This document shows positions 8,518-16,644 of a stretch of 64,000 bases of DNA, piece by piece (positions within the stretch are counted from its first letter, which is position 1; every line of letters starts with the position of its first letter). This DNA comes from Rhodococcus oxybenzonivorans (lineage in GTDB: Bacteria; Actinomycetota; Actinomycetes; Mycobacteriales; Mycobacteriaceae): contig NZ_CP021354.1 of NCBI RefSeq assembly GCF_003130705.1, forward strand, positions 6,510,001-6,574,000, written 5' to 3'. The notes beneath the pieces are model-generated. The model saw only the letters and a list, made by a program, of their open reading frames with translations, made no database searches and had not been told where the DNA came from. Both the position numbers and the translations under genes were made by a program.

Positions 8518-8724
8518 TCAGATGCTCCCACTCAGGAGTGCGCCTGGCGAGATGGTGGGGTCGCCCTTCGTCCAGTTGCAGGCGCACAGCTGGTCGGATT
8601 GCAGGGCGTCGAGGACCAGGAGCGCCTCTTCGACATTGTGGCACAGGCTATTTGAGATTTCGGCAGCGCTGAGAGCGGTCAGGTTGTAGGCGGGAAACTG
8701 TTTACCGATGGTCAGCAGCGCCAT
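8518..8724 (-). pseudogene. ahpC: Internally deleted ahpC (alkyl hydroperoxide reductase C) remnant
   Basis: The 68-residue frame joins the exact AhpC N-terminus (MALLTIGKQFPAYNLTAL) to the AhpC C-terminus (NVEEALLVLDALQSDQLCACNW, then KGDPTISPGALL). Mycobacterial-type AhpC is about 195 residues. Roughly 125 residues are missing, including the peroxidatic Cys motif FVCPTE, while the resolving cysteines in LCACNW remain. The start and a good ribosome site (GGAAGGA) are retained, so a short peptide could be made but cannot be a peroxidase. A genuine ahpC presumably exists elsewhere in the genome. Confidence 0.85.
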
Positions 8725-8773
8725 GGGAGTTCCTTCCGGAGAGCTTGGGCGTGATTGAGCTACGGTGGCCGGA

Positions 8774-9367
8774 TCAGCCGGCTCGTTCGCCCGGCTCTAC
8801 CGTGTCGAGATCGGGCGTCGGCGGTTGAGCGTCTCGCGGGGTACGTCGGGGACTATTCCAGAACACGGACGTGTGGCTCGCCGCCGATGCCGCACCCACG
8901 ATCAAGGTGGCCAATGCGGCTTTGCCACCGCGGAATCGTCCGAGCCGGAGATGCCGATCCAGACCGAGCATGCCCGCGGGGAGACTGACAAGCGCCACAC
9001 ATCCGGCAGCAAGGCCCGCTGCGTACTCATATCCCTCGGCCGTGATGAAGAACCCGTTGGGGGCATGCACGGTTCGGATCGCTACACCCATCGTGCCAAT
9101 CACCGCCGCCGCTGCCACCGGGGTCATGGTCCCCGCGATAAGGGCGCTTCCCGAGAGTATTTCGACGCCGGCACTGGTGACTGCCTGAAACTTGGGATCG
9201 CAGAACCCGATCGATTCGAACCACCGCGTCGTGCCGTCGAGCGAGCGAGCGTGTTTTACTCCGTGTGCGACCATCGTCGCTCCGATAGTCGTTCTCAGTA
9301 ATAGTTCCGCGACGTCAACGCCACCGAATCCGCGTTTCTGCCTGACTCGATCCGACACAGCTCTCAT
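8774..9367 (-). CDS. DoxX-family membrane protein
   Basis: About 197 residues with four hydrophobic segments: LLLRTTIGATMVAHGVKH, ILSGSALIAGTMTPVAAAAVIGTMG, YEYAAGLAAGCVALVSL and AALATLIVGAASAAS. The pattern LLLRTxxGxxMxxHGxxH and the second-helix GxxEILSG-like stretch match DoxX/SURF4-type proteins, small inner-membrane proteins often linked to redox or thiol stress. The C-terminal tail is a proline- and arginine-rich cytoplasmic extension. I placed the start at ATG 9367 with AGGGG upstream; a TTG 42 bases earlier is possible. It lies 189 bases after folE on the same strand and may be its distal partner. Confidence 0.75.
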   Translation of the reverse strand: MRAVSDRVRQKRGFGGVDVAELLLRTTIGATMVAHGVKHARSLDGTTRWFESIGFCDPKFQAVTSAGVEILSGSALIAGTMTPVAAAAVIGTMGVAIRTVHAPNGFFITAEGYEYAAGLAAGCVALVSLPAGMLGLDRHLRLGRFRGGKAALATLIVGAASAASHTSVFWNSPRRTPRDAQPPTPDLDTVEPGERAG

Positions 9368-9556
9368 TGCTACTACCCCTGGGTTGTGCTGTTTCACCCG
9401 GCGCGCCAACCTGCGAGGACCTCGGTGACGCGACGGGCATGACGTTGACGTTTCGATGGTTTACCGGCCTGCGCATCGGCATCGCTTGCATCGAGGATTG
9501 CTCTCGCAGCAGGACACCTTCGCCTTCAGCTGGAGGAGCAGGTTTCCGTCGTGGTC

Positions 9557-10198
9557 CTAGACCCCTGTCAGCGCGAAGAACTCTTGACGTGATCGCGGAT
9601 CATCGCGCAACGATCCCGACAGCGCCGAGGTGACGGTGGTAGAGCCGATGGCGCGTATACCGCGCATCGACATACAGCTGTGCTCGGCTTCGATCACGAC
9701 CCCCACACCCTTCGGCCCGAGTCTTGTTGTCAAACAATCCGCGACTTGCTTCGTGAGTCGTTCTTGCACCTGAGGCCGACGGGCGAAGAACTCGACGATG
9801 CGGGCAAGTTTCGACAGGCCGAGGACGCGTTCGCCCGGCAGGTATCCGACATGCGCGACACCGCTGAACGGCAAAAGGTGGTGTTCACACACCGAGCGAA
9901 CCGGAATGGATTTTGCCACCACCAGCTCGTCATACCCTTCATCGTTCGGGAAGGTCGTCAACTCGAAAGAGTTGGGGGTAAAGAGATCAAGGTAGGCCCG
10001 TGTCATCCTGCGGGGTGTATCCCGCACACCGCTGGCGCCGGTATCGATCCCGAGCGCGTCCAGAAACGCACGCGCAGCGGACTCCGCAGCGGCCAGGTCC
10101 GCGTTCCGCGGATCACCTACGCCGGCCAAGCCGTCGTATAGCAGCAAATCGATCGATTGCGTCGAGCTACCCTCGACTGCGCTCCTTGTCTCCGTCAC
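9557..10198 (-). CDS. folE: GTP cyclohydrolase I
   Basis: Converts GTP to 7,8-dihydroneopterin triphosphate. The 213-residue product has the family core: [15 protein letters not shown], the zinc Cys/His motif [40 protein letters not shown], and [13 protein letters not shown] containing the second zinc Cys and a GTP-binding Arg. All catalytic residues look intact. The start is a GTG whose first bases overlap the stop of the VOC gene (GTGA), implying translational coupling. Because it is coupled to a VOC protein and not to folP, folB or folK, it may be a second, accessory FolE rather than the housekeeping copy; that is inference. Confidence 0.92.
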   Translation of the reverse strand: MTETRSAVEGSSTQSIDLLLYDGLAGVGDPRNADLAAAESAARAFLDALGIDTGASGVRDTPRRMTRAYLDLFTPNSFELTTFPNDEGYDELVVAKSIPVRSVCEHHLLPFSGVAHVGYLPGERVLGLSKLARIVEFFARRPQVQERLTKQVADCLTTRLGPKGVGVVIEAEHSCMSMRGIRAIGSTTVTSALSGSLRDDPRSRQEFFALTGV

Positions 10199-10821
10199 GC
10201 CGGGTTCACGCGGAGTGCGGGGACAGGGTTGGGATCGCGGAACCAGTCCGTCGGTTGGTGCTTTTCCCACTTCGGGTTGCCGAGGTCGAAGGTGGCAATT
10301 TCGAGGGGGATCCCGTCCGGGTCGTAGAAGTAGAGGGACTCCACCCACGCCTCGTGATCTCGGGCGATAATCTTGCTCGTCTTGACACCGCAGGCCTGCA
10401 GGTGGTCCCGAAACCACACCACGTCGTCGTGACTGTCGACGTTGAATGCGACATGGTCGAACTTTCGCGGAGTCCATTGGTTTTCCGGAACACCGGGCCA
10501 CAACCATTCGGCACTGACCGAGGGCTCTGCGGTCGTGGGTGTATCGCTGATGCCAGCTCCGCCTACCACAATGAGCGACAGCAGGTTCCCGTTCCCCATA
10601 TCCAGAAAGGTGTTTTTCAGGATCTGGTATCCGCGCCCGGGTGCTGGATAGTCCGCGGTGGTGCGAACAACGGTCAACCCCAGGACGTCGCGGTAGAACC
10701 GGACACTGGCGTCCATGTCGCTGACGATCAGTTGCAGGTGATTGACACCGGCGAGGCGGCCTGTCGCAGCACCGGCCTGTGTCAGGATCACCGGTTTAGA
10801 ATCCGTTGCCTCGGTGGTCAT
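10195..10821 (-). CDS. VOC-superfamily (glyoxalase/extradiol dioxygenase-like) protein
   Basis: A 208-residue protein with two beta-alpha-beta-beta-beta modules. Module 1 begins [28 protein letters not shown]; module 2 begins [27 protein letters not shown] and ends [18 protein letters not shown]. His in NHLQL, His in FDHVAF and Glu in PLEIATF are the expected metal ligands. The substrate is unknown; members include glyoxalases, ring-cleavage dioxygenases and antibiotic-binding proteins. It is the first gene of the VOC-folE unit and is coupled to folE by a 4-base overlap. Its 5' end lies about 60 bases from the end of inverted-repeat copy B. Confidence 0.8.
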   Translation of the reverse strand: MTTEATDSKPVILTQAGAATGRLAGVNHLQLIVSDMDASVRFYRDVLGLTVVRTTADYPAPGRGYQILKNTFLDMGNGNLLSLIVVGGAGISDTPTTAEPSVSAEWLWPGVPENQWTPRKFDHVAFNVDSHDDVVWFRDHLQACGVKTSKIIARDHEAWVESLYFYDPDGIPLEIATFDLGNPKWEKHQPTDWFRDPNPVPALRVNPA

Positions 10822-10903
10822 CTACGCTTCCTCACTTTGCTTCGAAGGGGTTCCTCGACATGGTTCGCACGAGTTTCGACGAACCGTGTCGGGTGGTGGG
10901 GAT

Positions 10904-10952
10904 GGGCGCTCTGGGGCACCGTCGGGTGCGGGTGGAGTGCCCCAGAGCGCCC
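10904..10952 (-). terminator. Hairpin terminator after amidohydrolase copy B
   Basis: A perfect 16-bp stem, GGGCGCTCTGGGGCAC with GTGCCCCAGAGCGCCC, lies about 30 bases beyond the stop of copy B. It is the same hairpin as 3957-4006 without the extra base. Confidence 0.75.
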
Positions 10953-10983
10953 GGCTCTTGCTTGATGGTGGTGTGGGGTGTGG

Positions 10984-12199
10984 TCAGCTGGTCAGGCCGG
11001 CCACGGCTTGGCTCGGGTTGACTCCCTGTTTTTCCATCGCCTTGCCGTAGAGGCGGGCGGCGTTGTCCCACAGGACCGCGCGGCGGACCTCTTCGGGTTG
11101 GCGGCCGAGGACGAGTTCGATGTTTTCCTCGAGGGTGGGACGGTGGAAGCTGGTGGGGTGGGGAAAGTCGGTTTCGAACATCAGTGGCTTGAGTGAGAGC
11201 GTTTCGAGGTGGTAGTCGTCGAGCTGTTCGAACCAGAAGTTCAGCGATACCTGCCGTTTGAAGAAGTCGCTGGGGAGCATGTCACCGAACTCGGGGTGCG
11301 AGCGGAACACGCCGTTCTTCTGGAATCGCTTGTCGAGGGCGTCGAGAACGAACGGGGCCCAGCCGATTCCGCTTTCCACGGAGACGAACTGCAGGGTCGG
11401 GAACCGGGCGAGGATTCCGGAGACGAGTAGGTCGCTGACGATGACGGCGTTGGCGAGGTAGATGTGGGGTCCGTCGGCGGCAACGCGAACACCACCGACC
11501 AACCCGTCGTCCTCGTCGTGCTTGAGCATCTCGCGGAAGTCGCCGCTGGCGGTGTGGAAGCTGACCGACAGGCCCGCCTCCTCGCACGCCTTCCACAGCG
11601 GATCCCACTTGCGGCTGCCCAGGGGCGCCTGACCGTGCTCGTGCGGGGCACCGGTGGTCACGATGCCGCCGAAGCCGGAATCGGCGAGGCGTTCGATCTC
11701 CGCGACCGACGCCGCCACGTCCCAGTACGGGATCACCATCATCGGGATGAACCGGCCCGGGTACTTGGCCACCCATTCGAGTTGGAAGTCGTTGTAGGCG
11801 GCCAGGTGCGCGATCGCCAGGTTCCGGTTGGGATGCTGCACGAACGGCTTCCAGTCGAACCCGGCGAGGTTCGGGTACAGCACCTGCATCTCGAAGCCCT
11901 GATCGTCCATGAACTTCACGCGCTCGTCGACGTCGTAGGTCGCCGGATGGGCTTCGTCGAGGCGGGTGGGGGCCGCTCCCGTCGTGCAGCTCGGAGTTGA
12001 AGTTCTTCCAGTTCCAGTTCGCCCACGTCCACGCGCCCTTGAGCGGTTGATCACCGAAGAACCACAGGTCCGACTGGGTCTTCTCATCGAACTTGACGTG
12101 CAGCACGTCCGCGCCCCACGCCTTCGGCAGGCGTTCGGTCCACAGATCCGCCGGCTCGATGAGATGGGTATCAGTGTCGATAACCCGGTACTTACTCAT
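10984..12199 (-). pseudogene. Amidohydrolase-2 family protein, copy B (single-base frameshift)
   Basis: Same protein as copy A: 1,216 bases from ATG to stop, one base too many. Here the break is at a run of five G on the plus strand (11968-11972), inside the codons for HDGSGPTRLDEAHP, where copy A has four and reads through. From that point the frame is open for about 325 residues (TRLDEAHPATYDV to VAGLTS), including the stretch that is broken in copy A. The first 77 residues or so (MSKYRVIDTDTHLIEPADLW onward) are in another frame. So neither copy encodes the full protein as given, but each holds the intact version of the other's lesion. Confidence 0.85.
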
Positions 12200-12320
12200 G
12201 GCACCACAATCCTTTGCTGACTCAGAAACAGTTCCTATAGATGATCTACAGCAACCGCCTCTTGTGTCAACCATCACTTTCCGCCACACGCCCACCACCG
12301 GGGGAAACACCTGCTCAACA

Positions 12321-12690
12321 CCCGTACGGCCGAGACATCTCGTCGGCCGGCTTCGGTAGCGGGCGGGGGCTGGAAACTCGATCGGCCGTGCAGGAAGATC
12401 AACTGCAGGGTCCACTGGCGGGATGAGCGGGTGTGGCTGGGACTGACGCGCAACATGCAAGGGCGGCAGCCCCACATTTCGTCAGCGCGCCCGATCGAGT
12501 CGCCGTCGTGGAGCCCAACACACGACTTGTGTTCCGTCAGAGGTGTTGCGGACGGCGATCGAGCCTTTCTATTTCGACGTAGGAAGGCACGGTCCTGACC
12601 GTGTGCGATTGCTCGACCACCACCAGATTCTCGACCGAATCCCGATCTTCGGGGAAGACGACATCGGAGGGATGTACCTGCCGATGGATT
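12321..12690. other. Non-coding or unrecognised stretch beside inverted repeat B
   Basis: I find no frame that resembles a known family here. A plus-strand frame from 12543 (FYFDVGRHGPDRVRLLDHHQ) and a minus-strand frame over the same bases both look plausible in composition but match nothing I know. Together with the remnants downstream this looks like decayed sequence. Confidence 0.35.
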
Positions 12691-13311
12691 TTCAGGTCGG
12701 TCCACGCGCCAGGCCGCTCCGACGATCGCGAAGTGGCTGGAGCAGTCCGGTGTGCGTTTCCACTAGAGCACGGCAGCAACGTCTTTCGACGCCGGTACGG
12801 TCTACACCTCCCACGGCGCGCTCCGGGCGAACACGATCTTCGTGACCGTGAACCACGACATCGATCGGCTTTTACCCGATCATGCCGAGCGCGGTGGCTT
12901 GGTACGGTGCCGGTTGCACATGCTTCGCGCCACGCTGCCTCTTCGATTCCCGCTTCCGACTCCGCTGTCACAGGCTGATCACTGCATCGAGATTCGGGAT
13001 TCGATTACCTCCCGGCGACCGCGCTCGTGGCGGAAAAGTTGCGCGCACAGTTTCCCGGCTATGTGGATCTGGAGTTGCACCAGAGTACACCCCGCAACCC
13101 CACGGCTCGATTCTCATTGGCGACACTCACATTCGTGAGATCACCACCTCGCCGTTTCAGAACGAGGCTGGATTCGAGGTTCTGCTCGCCGAAGCCCGAA
13201 TGTTGTTCGGTGTGGACGTGATCGACGTCAGTGAGCGGTGGCAGGGCGTATACAGTTCCGCGGCCGGTTCGGAGTTCCTCCTCGCGGAACCCATCGGTGG
13301 CGTCCACACTG
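12690..13311 (+). pseudogene. Remnant of a FAD-dependent (DAO-type, TIGR03364-like) oxidoreductase
   Basis: Pieces in different plus-strand frames follow the order of this family: TIAKWLEQSGVRFH, SFDAGTVYTSHGALRANTIF, LLPDHAERGGLVRCRLHMLR, FDYLPATALVAEKLRAQFPG, then HGSILIGDTHIREITTSPFQ, GFEVLLAEARMLFGVDVIDV and SERWQGVYSSAAGSEFLLAE. The N-terminal FAD-binding GxGxxG region and the C-terminal tail are absent, and at least two frame changes (near 12960 and 13080) separate the blocks. As I recall, this family occurs in organophosphonate-use loci together with TIGR03351-type HAD hydrolases, one of which is at 32109-32792. Not functional as it stands. Confidence 0.6.
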
Positions 13312-13322
13312 CCCGGCGGCGC

Positions 13323-13526
13323 TCAGACCTCGACGGCGGTTCCGCAGATGCCACATTCCTCGAATTGCCGGCGATTCCAGCGAGCGACGGGAACGAAAAA
13401 CAACGTGAACTGCTTGGATTCCCGTATCCGTGCCCACTGTGTGGTGTTGTGACAGCGCGGGCACGTTCGGGTCTGCCCCGCGCCGAGGTGTTGCCGCTTG
13501 GTGCCGAAACCGAATAGTAAGAACAC
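13323..13526 (-). CDS. Zinc-ribbon domain protein (small)
   Basis: About 67 residues with two CxxC knuckles, CPRCHNTTQW and CGICGTAVEV, separated by FTLFFVPVARWNRRQFEE. The pattern LLFGFGTKRQHLG, CPRC, FTLFFVPV, CxxC is the usual layout of short actinobacterial zinc-ribbon proteins of unknown role. I placed the start at a GTG (13526) because family members begin just before LLFGFGTK; an ATG at 13562 would add 12 residues. Both lack a strong ribosome site. It is convergent with the FAD oxidoreductase remnant and lies downstream of the vapC remnant. The zinc ligands are intact, so it may still be active. Confidence 0.6.
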   Translation of the reverse strand: MFLLFGFGTKRQHLGAGQTRTCPRCHNTTQWARIRESKQFTLFFVPVARWNRRQFEECGICGTAVEV

Positions 13527-13607
13527 CGCACCAGCATAGAGCGGACATCGGTAGACGGTCATCCGCTGGCAGATCAGAAGCTATCGCTCGATCGACGGAT
13601 TGGGCCC

Positions 13608-13797
13608 TCAGGAATTCGATTCCCACGGGTTGACGTATCGGACGCCGAGCGGCTCGAGGTGCTTGGTGTTGCGCGTCGCAACGATCATCTCGGCCTGCGG
13701 GTCGCCACCGGCACCGATGCCGAACAGGCTCGAGCGAGCTGTCGCGTCCCCGCACACGCAGCGCGGACACGACATTCGTGTCCAAGACGTACTTCAC
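13608..13797 (-). pseudogene. Internally deleted PIN-domain (VapC-type) toxin remnant
   Basis: The first 19 residues (MKYVLDTNVVSALRVRGRD, GTG start) carry the first PIN-domain catalytic aspartate. After a deletion and frame change the sequence resumes with the VapC C-terminus, MIVATRNTKHLEPLGVRYVN followed by PWES. A whole VapC is about 130-140 residues; here only about 60 codons remain, so the RNase is dead. It lies 19 bases downstream of a complete antitoxin-like gene, the normal order for the pair. Confidence 0.75.
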
Positions 13798-13816
13798 AAC
13801 TCAGCAGTTCGGGCGG

Positions 13817-14029
13817 TCAGACCGAGGCGTCAAGCTCGAACTCGATCTCGGCACCCTCATCGGTACCCAGCAGGTCGACGAGCGTGACCGGCTCCCGTTG
13901 GAGGGCCTCGCCGAGGATCGCGCGTACCTCTGCTTCGACCGACCGGTGATGCTGCTCGGCACGCGCCCGCAGGGCGGCCTTGGTTCCCACGGGAAGGTTG
14001 CGAATCAGGATCTGTTCTACCGTGACCAC
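13817..14029 (-). CDS. FitA/VapB-type ribbon-helix-helix antitoxin
   Basis: A 70-residue protein beginning with the RHH strand and helices, VEQILIRNLPVGTKAALRAR, then HHRSVEAEVRAILGEALQRE, and ending in an acidic tail (LLGTDEGAEIEFELD) that would wrap the toxin. Family members have this length and bind an operator as dimers. The GTG at 14029 fits the family start, with GGTGGGA a few bases upstream; an ATG at 14107 would add 26 residues of arginine-rich sequence and seems less likely. The cognate toxin downstream is deleted internally, leaving an orphan antitoxin that could still neutralise related toxins or act as a repressor. The antitoxin itself looks intact. Confidence 0.78.
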   Translation of the reverse strand: MVTVEQILIRNLPVGTKAALRARAEQHHRSVEAEVRAILGEALQREPVTLVDLLGTDEGAEIEFELDASV

Positions 14030-14197
14030 CTCCGATCCCACCAACAATATCGCCTGAGAGTGTCGGTGGACGGCGACCCGGACCCTGAACTCACCGACTC
14101 GTAACATCACCACCAACGCTCCCCGTCCGATCCCGGCGCAGAGCGGAGGTCCGACGAAGCCGACACCACTGGCCGGTTCCGAGGAGGAGGCGAGACG

Positions 14198-14734
14198 ATG
14201 TTGATCTCGGTGGGGCACGGCCGACTCGGCCGGGAAGACATGACGACGCTGCTGGAGACGGCCGCCATTGAAGCGGTAGTCGATATTCGGCGATATCCAG
14301 GCAGTCGTCACAACCCTGACGTCAGCAGTGAGGTGCTCACGCAATGGCTACCGCACGCGGGAATCGATTATCGCCATGAACCGCGGCTGGGCGGGCGCCG
14401 GCGCCTGCCGTCCGGCGAAGAGCGGGAGGATCCTTGGTGGCAGGTCGACCAGTTCGCTGCGTACGCGGCGTATACCCGCACGGCCGAGTTCGCTGACGCC
14501 TTCGCCGAGTTGGTGGAGCAGGCGAGTCGGCGGCGAACGGCGATGATGTGCAGTGAGAGTGTGTGGTGGCGTTGCCACCGCCGCCTCGTCGCCGACGTAG
14601 CCGTCCTCGCCCACGAGGTCGAAGTCGAGCACCTCATGCACGACGGCCGGCTAACCTCTCATCCGCCTGCGGCGGGTGCTCGCGTCCGATCCGACGGACG
14701 GGTGGTCTGGGACTGTGACCGAGCGTCGTCGTGA
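14198..14734 (+). CDS. DUF488-family protein
   Basis: 178 residues. The N-terminus ISVGHGRLGREDMTTLLETA and VVDIRRYPGSRHNP are the DUF488 signature, and CSESVWWRCHRRLVADVAV carries the conserved Cys, Arg and His cluster seen throughout the family. The C-terminal HLMHDGRLTSHP is also typical. The biochemical role is not established. ATG 14198 has GGAGGAGG about 10 bases upstream. It runs convergently into selO, with 39 bases between their stop codons. Confidence 0.85.
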   Translation: MLISVGHGRLGREDMTTLLETAAIEAVVDIRRYPGSRHNPDVSSEVLTQWLPHAGIDYRHEPRLGGRRRLPSGEEREDPWWQVDQFAAYAAYTRTAEFADAFAELVEQASRRRTAMMCSESVWWRCHRRLVADVAVLAHEVEVEHLMHDGRLTSHPPAAGARVRSDGRVVWDCDRASS

Positions 14735-14773
14735 ACAACCGCGAACCGCTCGGCGTGGCCGTGGGTCCGTAGG

Positions 14774-16324
14774 TCAGGTGCCGCAGAAGGTTTGGAAGGT
14801 ATCGCTGAATGCACGCGGTGCGGGCGTGGTGTAGTCGGACCACTCGTCGCGGTGGTCGAACGGATGCGTGACGACCTCGAGCAGTTTCTCGAACGGAGCG
14901 AGATCACCGCCGGTCGCGGCGCGCAAAGCAGCATCGACCTGATGGTTGCGCGGAATGTACAGCGGGTTGACGCTGTCCATTGCAGCTGCGGTGTCCGCTG
15001 CCCCGAGCCCGTGTGCGGTCAGGACGCCGCACCAGCGTTCCAACCATGACCCGATGTGCTCGCGCGGTACTTGCTCGCCCAGAGGCGTCGGGTTCCCGCG
15101 CAGCTCGTCCGCGAGTGCACGGAAGGTGCCCGTCCAGTCGGCACCGTGTTCCTCCATCAGCGTCAACAGGTCGTCGATCAACGCACGATCGATGGGCGTG
15201 CCGGCGACACCGAGCTTTGCCGCCATACCCGCCGAGTAGTGGCGGTCGTACCGCTCGTCGAAAGTGTCGAGGACCGCCGAGACCGCGGTAATCGCGTCAT
15301 CCACCTTCGAATCGATCAGCGTCAGAAGGGTTTCCGCGAAGCGCGCCAGGTTCCACTTCAGGACGGCGGGCTGGTTGCCGAACGCATAGCGGCCTCCGTG
15401 GTCGATCGAACTGAACACTGCAGCCGGATCGAATGCGTCGAGGAAAGCGCACGGACCGTAGTCGATGGTCTCCCCTGAAATGGTCGTGTTGTCGGTGTTC
15501 ATCACCCCGTGCACGAACCCGGTGAGCATCCACTGCGCCACCAGTGACGCCTGAGCCTCGACCACCGCCTCGAAGAACGTCAGGTAGCGATTGCCGTGAC
15601 CCGTCTCCGGCAGTTCGGTCAGCTCCGGGTAGTGGCGGGCGATCGCATAGTCGGCGAGGGGCTGCAACACCTCACCCCGCCGCACCGCGAATTCGAAGGT
15701 GCCGACGCGCAGGTGACTGGCGGCCACCCGGGCTAGCACGGCACCGGGCTCGGCGCCGTCTCGAAGAACGTGCCGGCCGGTCGCCACCACCGACAGCGCA
15801 CGCGTAGTGGGGACGCCGAGAGCATACATCGCCTCGCTGACCAGGTACTCACGCAGCATCGGGCCAACAACGGCGAAACCGTCGCCGCCCCGCGAGAACG
15901 GTGTGCGCCCCGAACCCTTGAGATGCACATCCACTCGTCGGCCGTCACCATTCTTCACTTCACCGAGCAGTAACGCCCGACCATCCCCCAGGAGGGGTAC
16001 GTAGCCACCGAACTGATGGCCGGCATACGCCATCGCCACCGGCTTGGCCCCAGCCGGCGCTGTCGACCCGGACAGGACTGCGACCCCGTCCTCGCTTCGC
16101 AGCGCCTCTGTATCCAGCCGCAACGACGCGCCGAGCTGCTCGTTGAGCACGAGCAACTTCGGGTCGGGCGCCTGTGCGCCCTGCCATGGCACCGTCAGGG
16201 CGTCCAGCTCGTCGGCGAAGGTGCTCTCGAGGCCGGCCATCGCAGCGGTAGCGCCGATCGTGAAATCCGGGATTGCCATCATTCGAGAATAACCACCGCC
16301 CGACCTGGACACTGCTCTTGTCAC
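14774..16324 (-). CDS. selO: SelO-type protein adenylyltransferase (YdiU/UPF0061)
   Basis: Pseudokinase-fold enzyme that AMPylates proteins with ATP (516 residues, near usual length). Landmarks are MAYAGHQFGGYVPLLGDGRA, the LGEV and DVHLKGSGRTPFSRGGDG nucleotide-binding region, REYLVSEAMYALGVPTTRAL, and the catalytic-loop equivalent FVHGVMNTDNTTISGETIDYG with the metal-binding Asn and Asp. The C-terminus ends TFCGT, keeping a near-terminal Cys. The start is a GTG at 16324 right after GAGGAGGTGCG, a strong ribosome site; the internal ATGs at 16279-16282 lack one. A small gene lies 41 bases upstream on the same strand and is probably co-transcribed. In other bacteria SelO has been tied to redox stress, which is family knowledge. 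Confidence 0.9.
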   Translation of the reverse strand: MTRAVSRSGGGYSRMMAIPDFTIGATAAMAGLESTFADELDALTVPWQGAQAPDPKLLVLNEQLGASLRLDTEALRSEDGVAVLSGSTAPAGAKPVAMAYAGHQFGGYVPLLGDGRALLLGEVKNGDGRRVDVHLKGSGRTPFSRGGDGFAVVGPMLREYLVSEAMYALGVPTTRALSVVATGRHVLRDGAEPGAVLARVAASHLRVGTFEFAVRRGEVLQPLADYAIARHYPELTELPETGHGNRYLTFFEAVVEAQASLVAQWMLTGFVHGVMNTDNTTISGETIDYGPCAFLDAFDPAAVFSSIDHGGRYAFGNQPAVLKWNLARFAETLLTLIDSKVDDAITAVSAVLDTFDERYDRHYSAGMAAKLGVAGTPIDRALIDDLLTLMEEHGADWTGTFRALADELRGNPTPLGEQVPREHIGSWLERWCGVLTAHGLGAADTAAAMDSVNPLYIPRNHQVDAALRAATGGDLAPFEKLLEVVTHPFDHRDEWSDYTTPAPRAFSDTFQTFCGT

Positions 16325-16365
16325 CGCACCTCCTCATCCACAGCGGTACGGCCGGATCGCGGCGC

Positions 16366-16644
16366 TCATTCGATCGCGCCGAGTACAGCCCCGTCGCGGG
16401 GCACCAATTCGAACCAGGCGCTGGTGCCGCCGCGGATATGCGGCTCCGGGTAGCACAGGGCCAGCGACTGCTCCTCGAACGCGGTGAACCATTCGTCCCA
16501 GGACAGACGCTCCAGCCCGGTAACGGTCCCGAGGAAGTCGATCCGCAACTGGCCCGCACTGTCCCGCGCAGGAGCCCCGTGATGCGCCTGAACCCACCGG
16601 CGAATCTCGTCGTGATCGGTGGTGATGTGCGGTGCGATGGTCAT
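16366..16644 (-). CDS. Hypothetical protein, likely co-transcribed with selO
   Basis: 92 residues, family not recognised. It starts MTIAPHITTDHDEIRRWVQA and contains GQLRIDFLGTVTGLERLSWD, EWFTAFEEQSLALCYP and a short C-terminal strand FELVPRD. No signal peptide or membrane segment is visible; it looks like a small alpha/beta cytosolic protein. ATG 16644 has GAGGAGGA 8-10 bases upstream, a strong ribosome site, which supports a real gene. The end lies 41 bases before the selO start on the same strand. Confidence 0.65.
   Translation of the reverse strand: MTIAPHITTDHDEIRRWVQAHHGAPARDSAGQLRIDFLGTVTGLERLSWDEWFTAFEEQSLALCYPEPHIRGGTSAWFELVPRDGAVLGAIE

Larger units (their letters stand above)
10883..12320. 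repeat. Inverted repeat copy B (1,438 bp, amidohydrolase unit)
   Basis: Reverse complement of copy A (2589-4026). It carries the amidohydrolase gene on the minus strand, its promoter region with the palindrome at 12238-12248, and its terminator. Together the two copies bound 4027-10882 as a 6.86-kb segment that homologous recombination between them could invert. Confidence 0.93.

Noticed and set aside
7656..8672. Long plus-strand frame of 338 codons
   Set aside because: Its composition is Arg/Ser/Thr-rich and it is antisense to the recognisable sua5 and ahpC remnants, so it is a shadow.
4027..10882. Invertase-driven phase-variable segment
   Set aside because: No recombinase gene or short crossover sites are present; only homologous recombination between the long arms remains possible.
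2589..12320. Composite transposon bounded by inverted insertion sequences
   Set aside because: The inverted arms encode an amidohydrolase, not a transposase, and show no short terminal repeats or target duplications that I can see.
13228..13797. A 189-residue PIN-domain protein on the minus strand
   Set aside because: Only the first 19 residues match VapC; the rest is frameshifted sequence running through the zinc-ribbon gene region.
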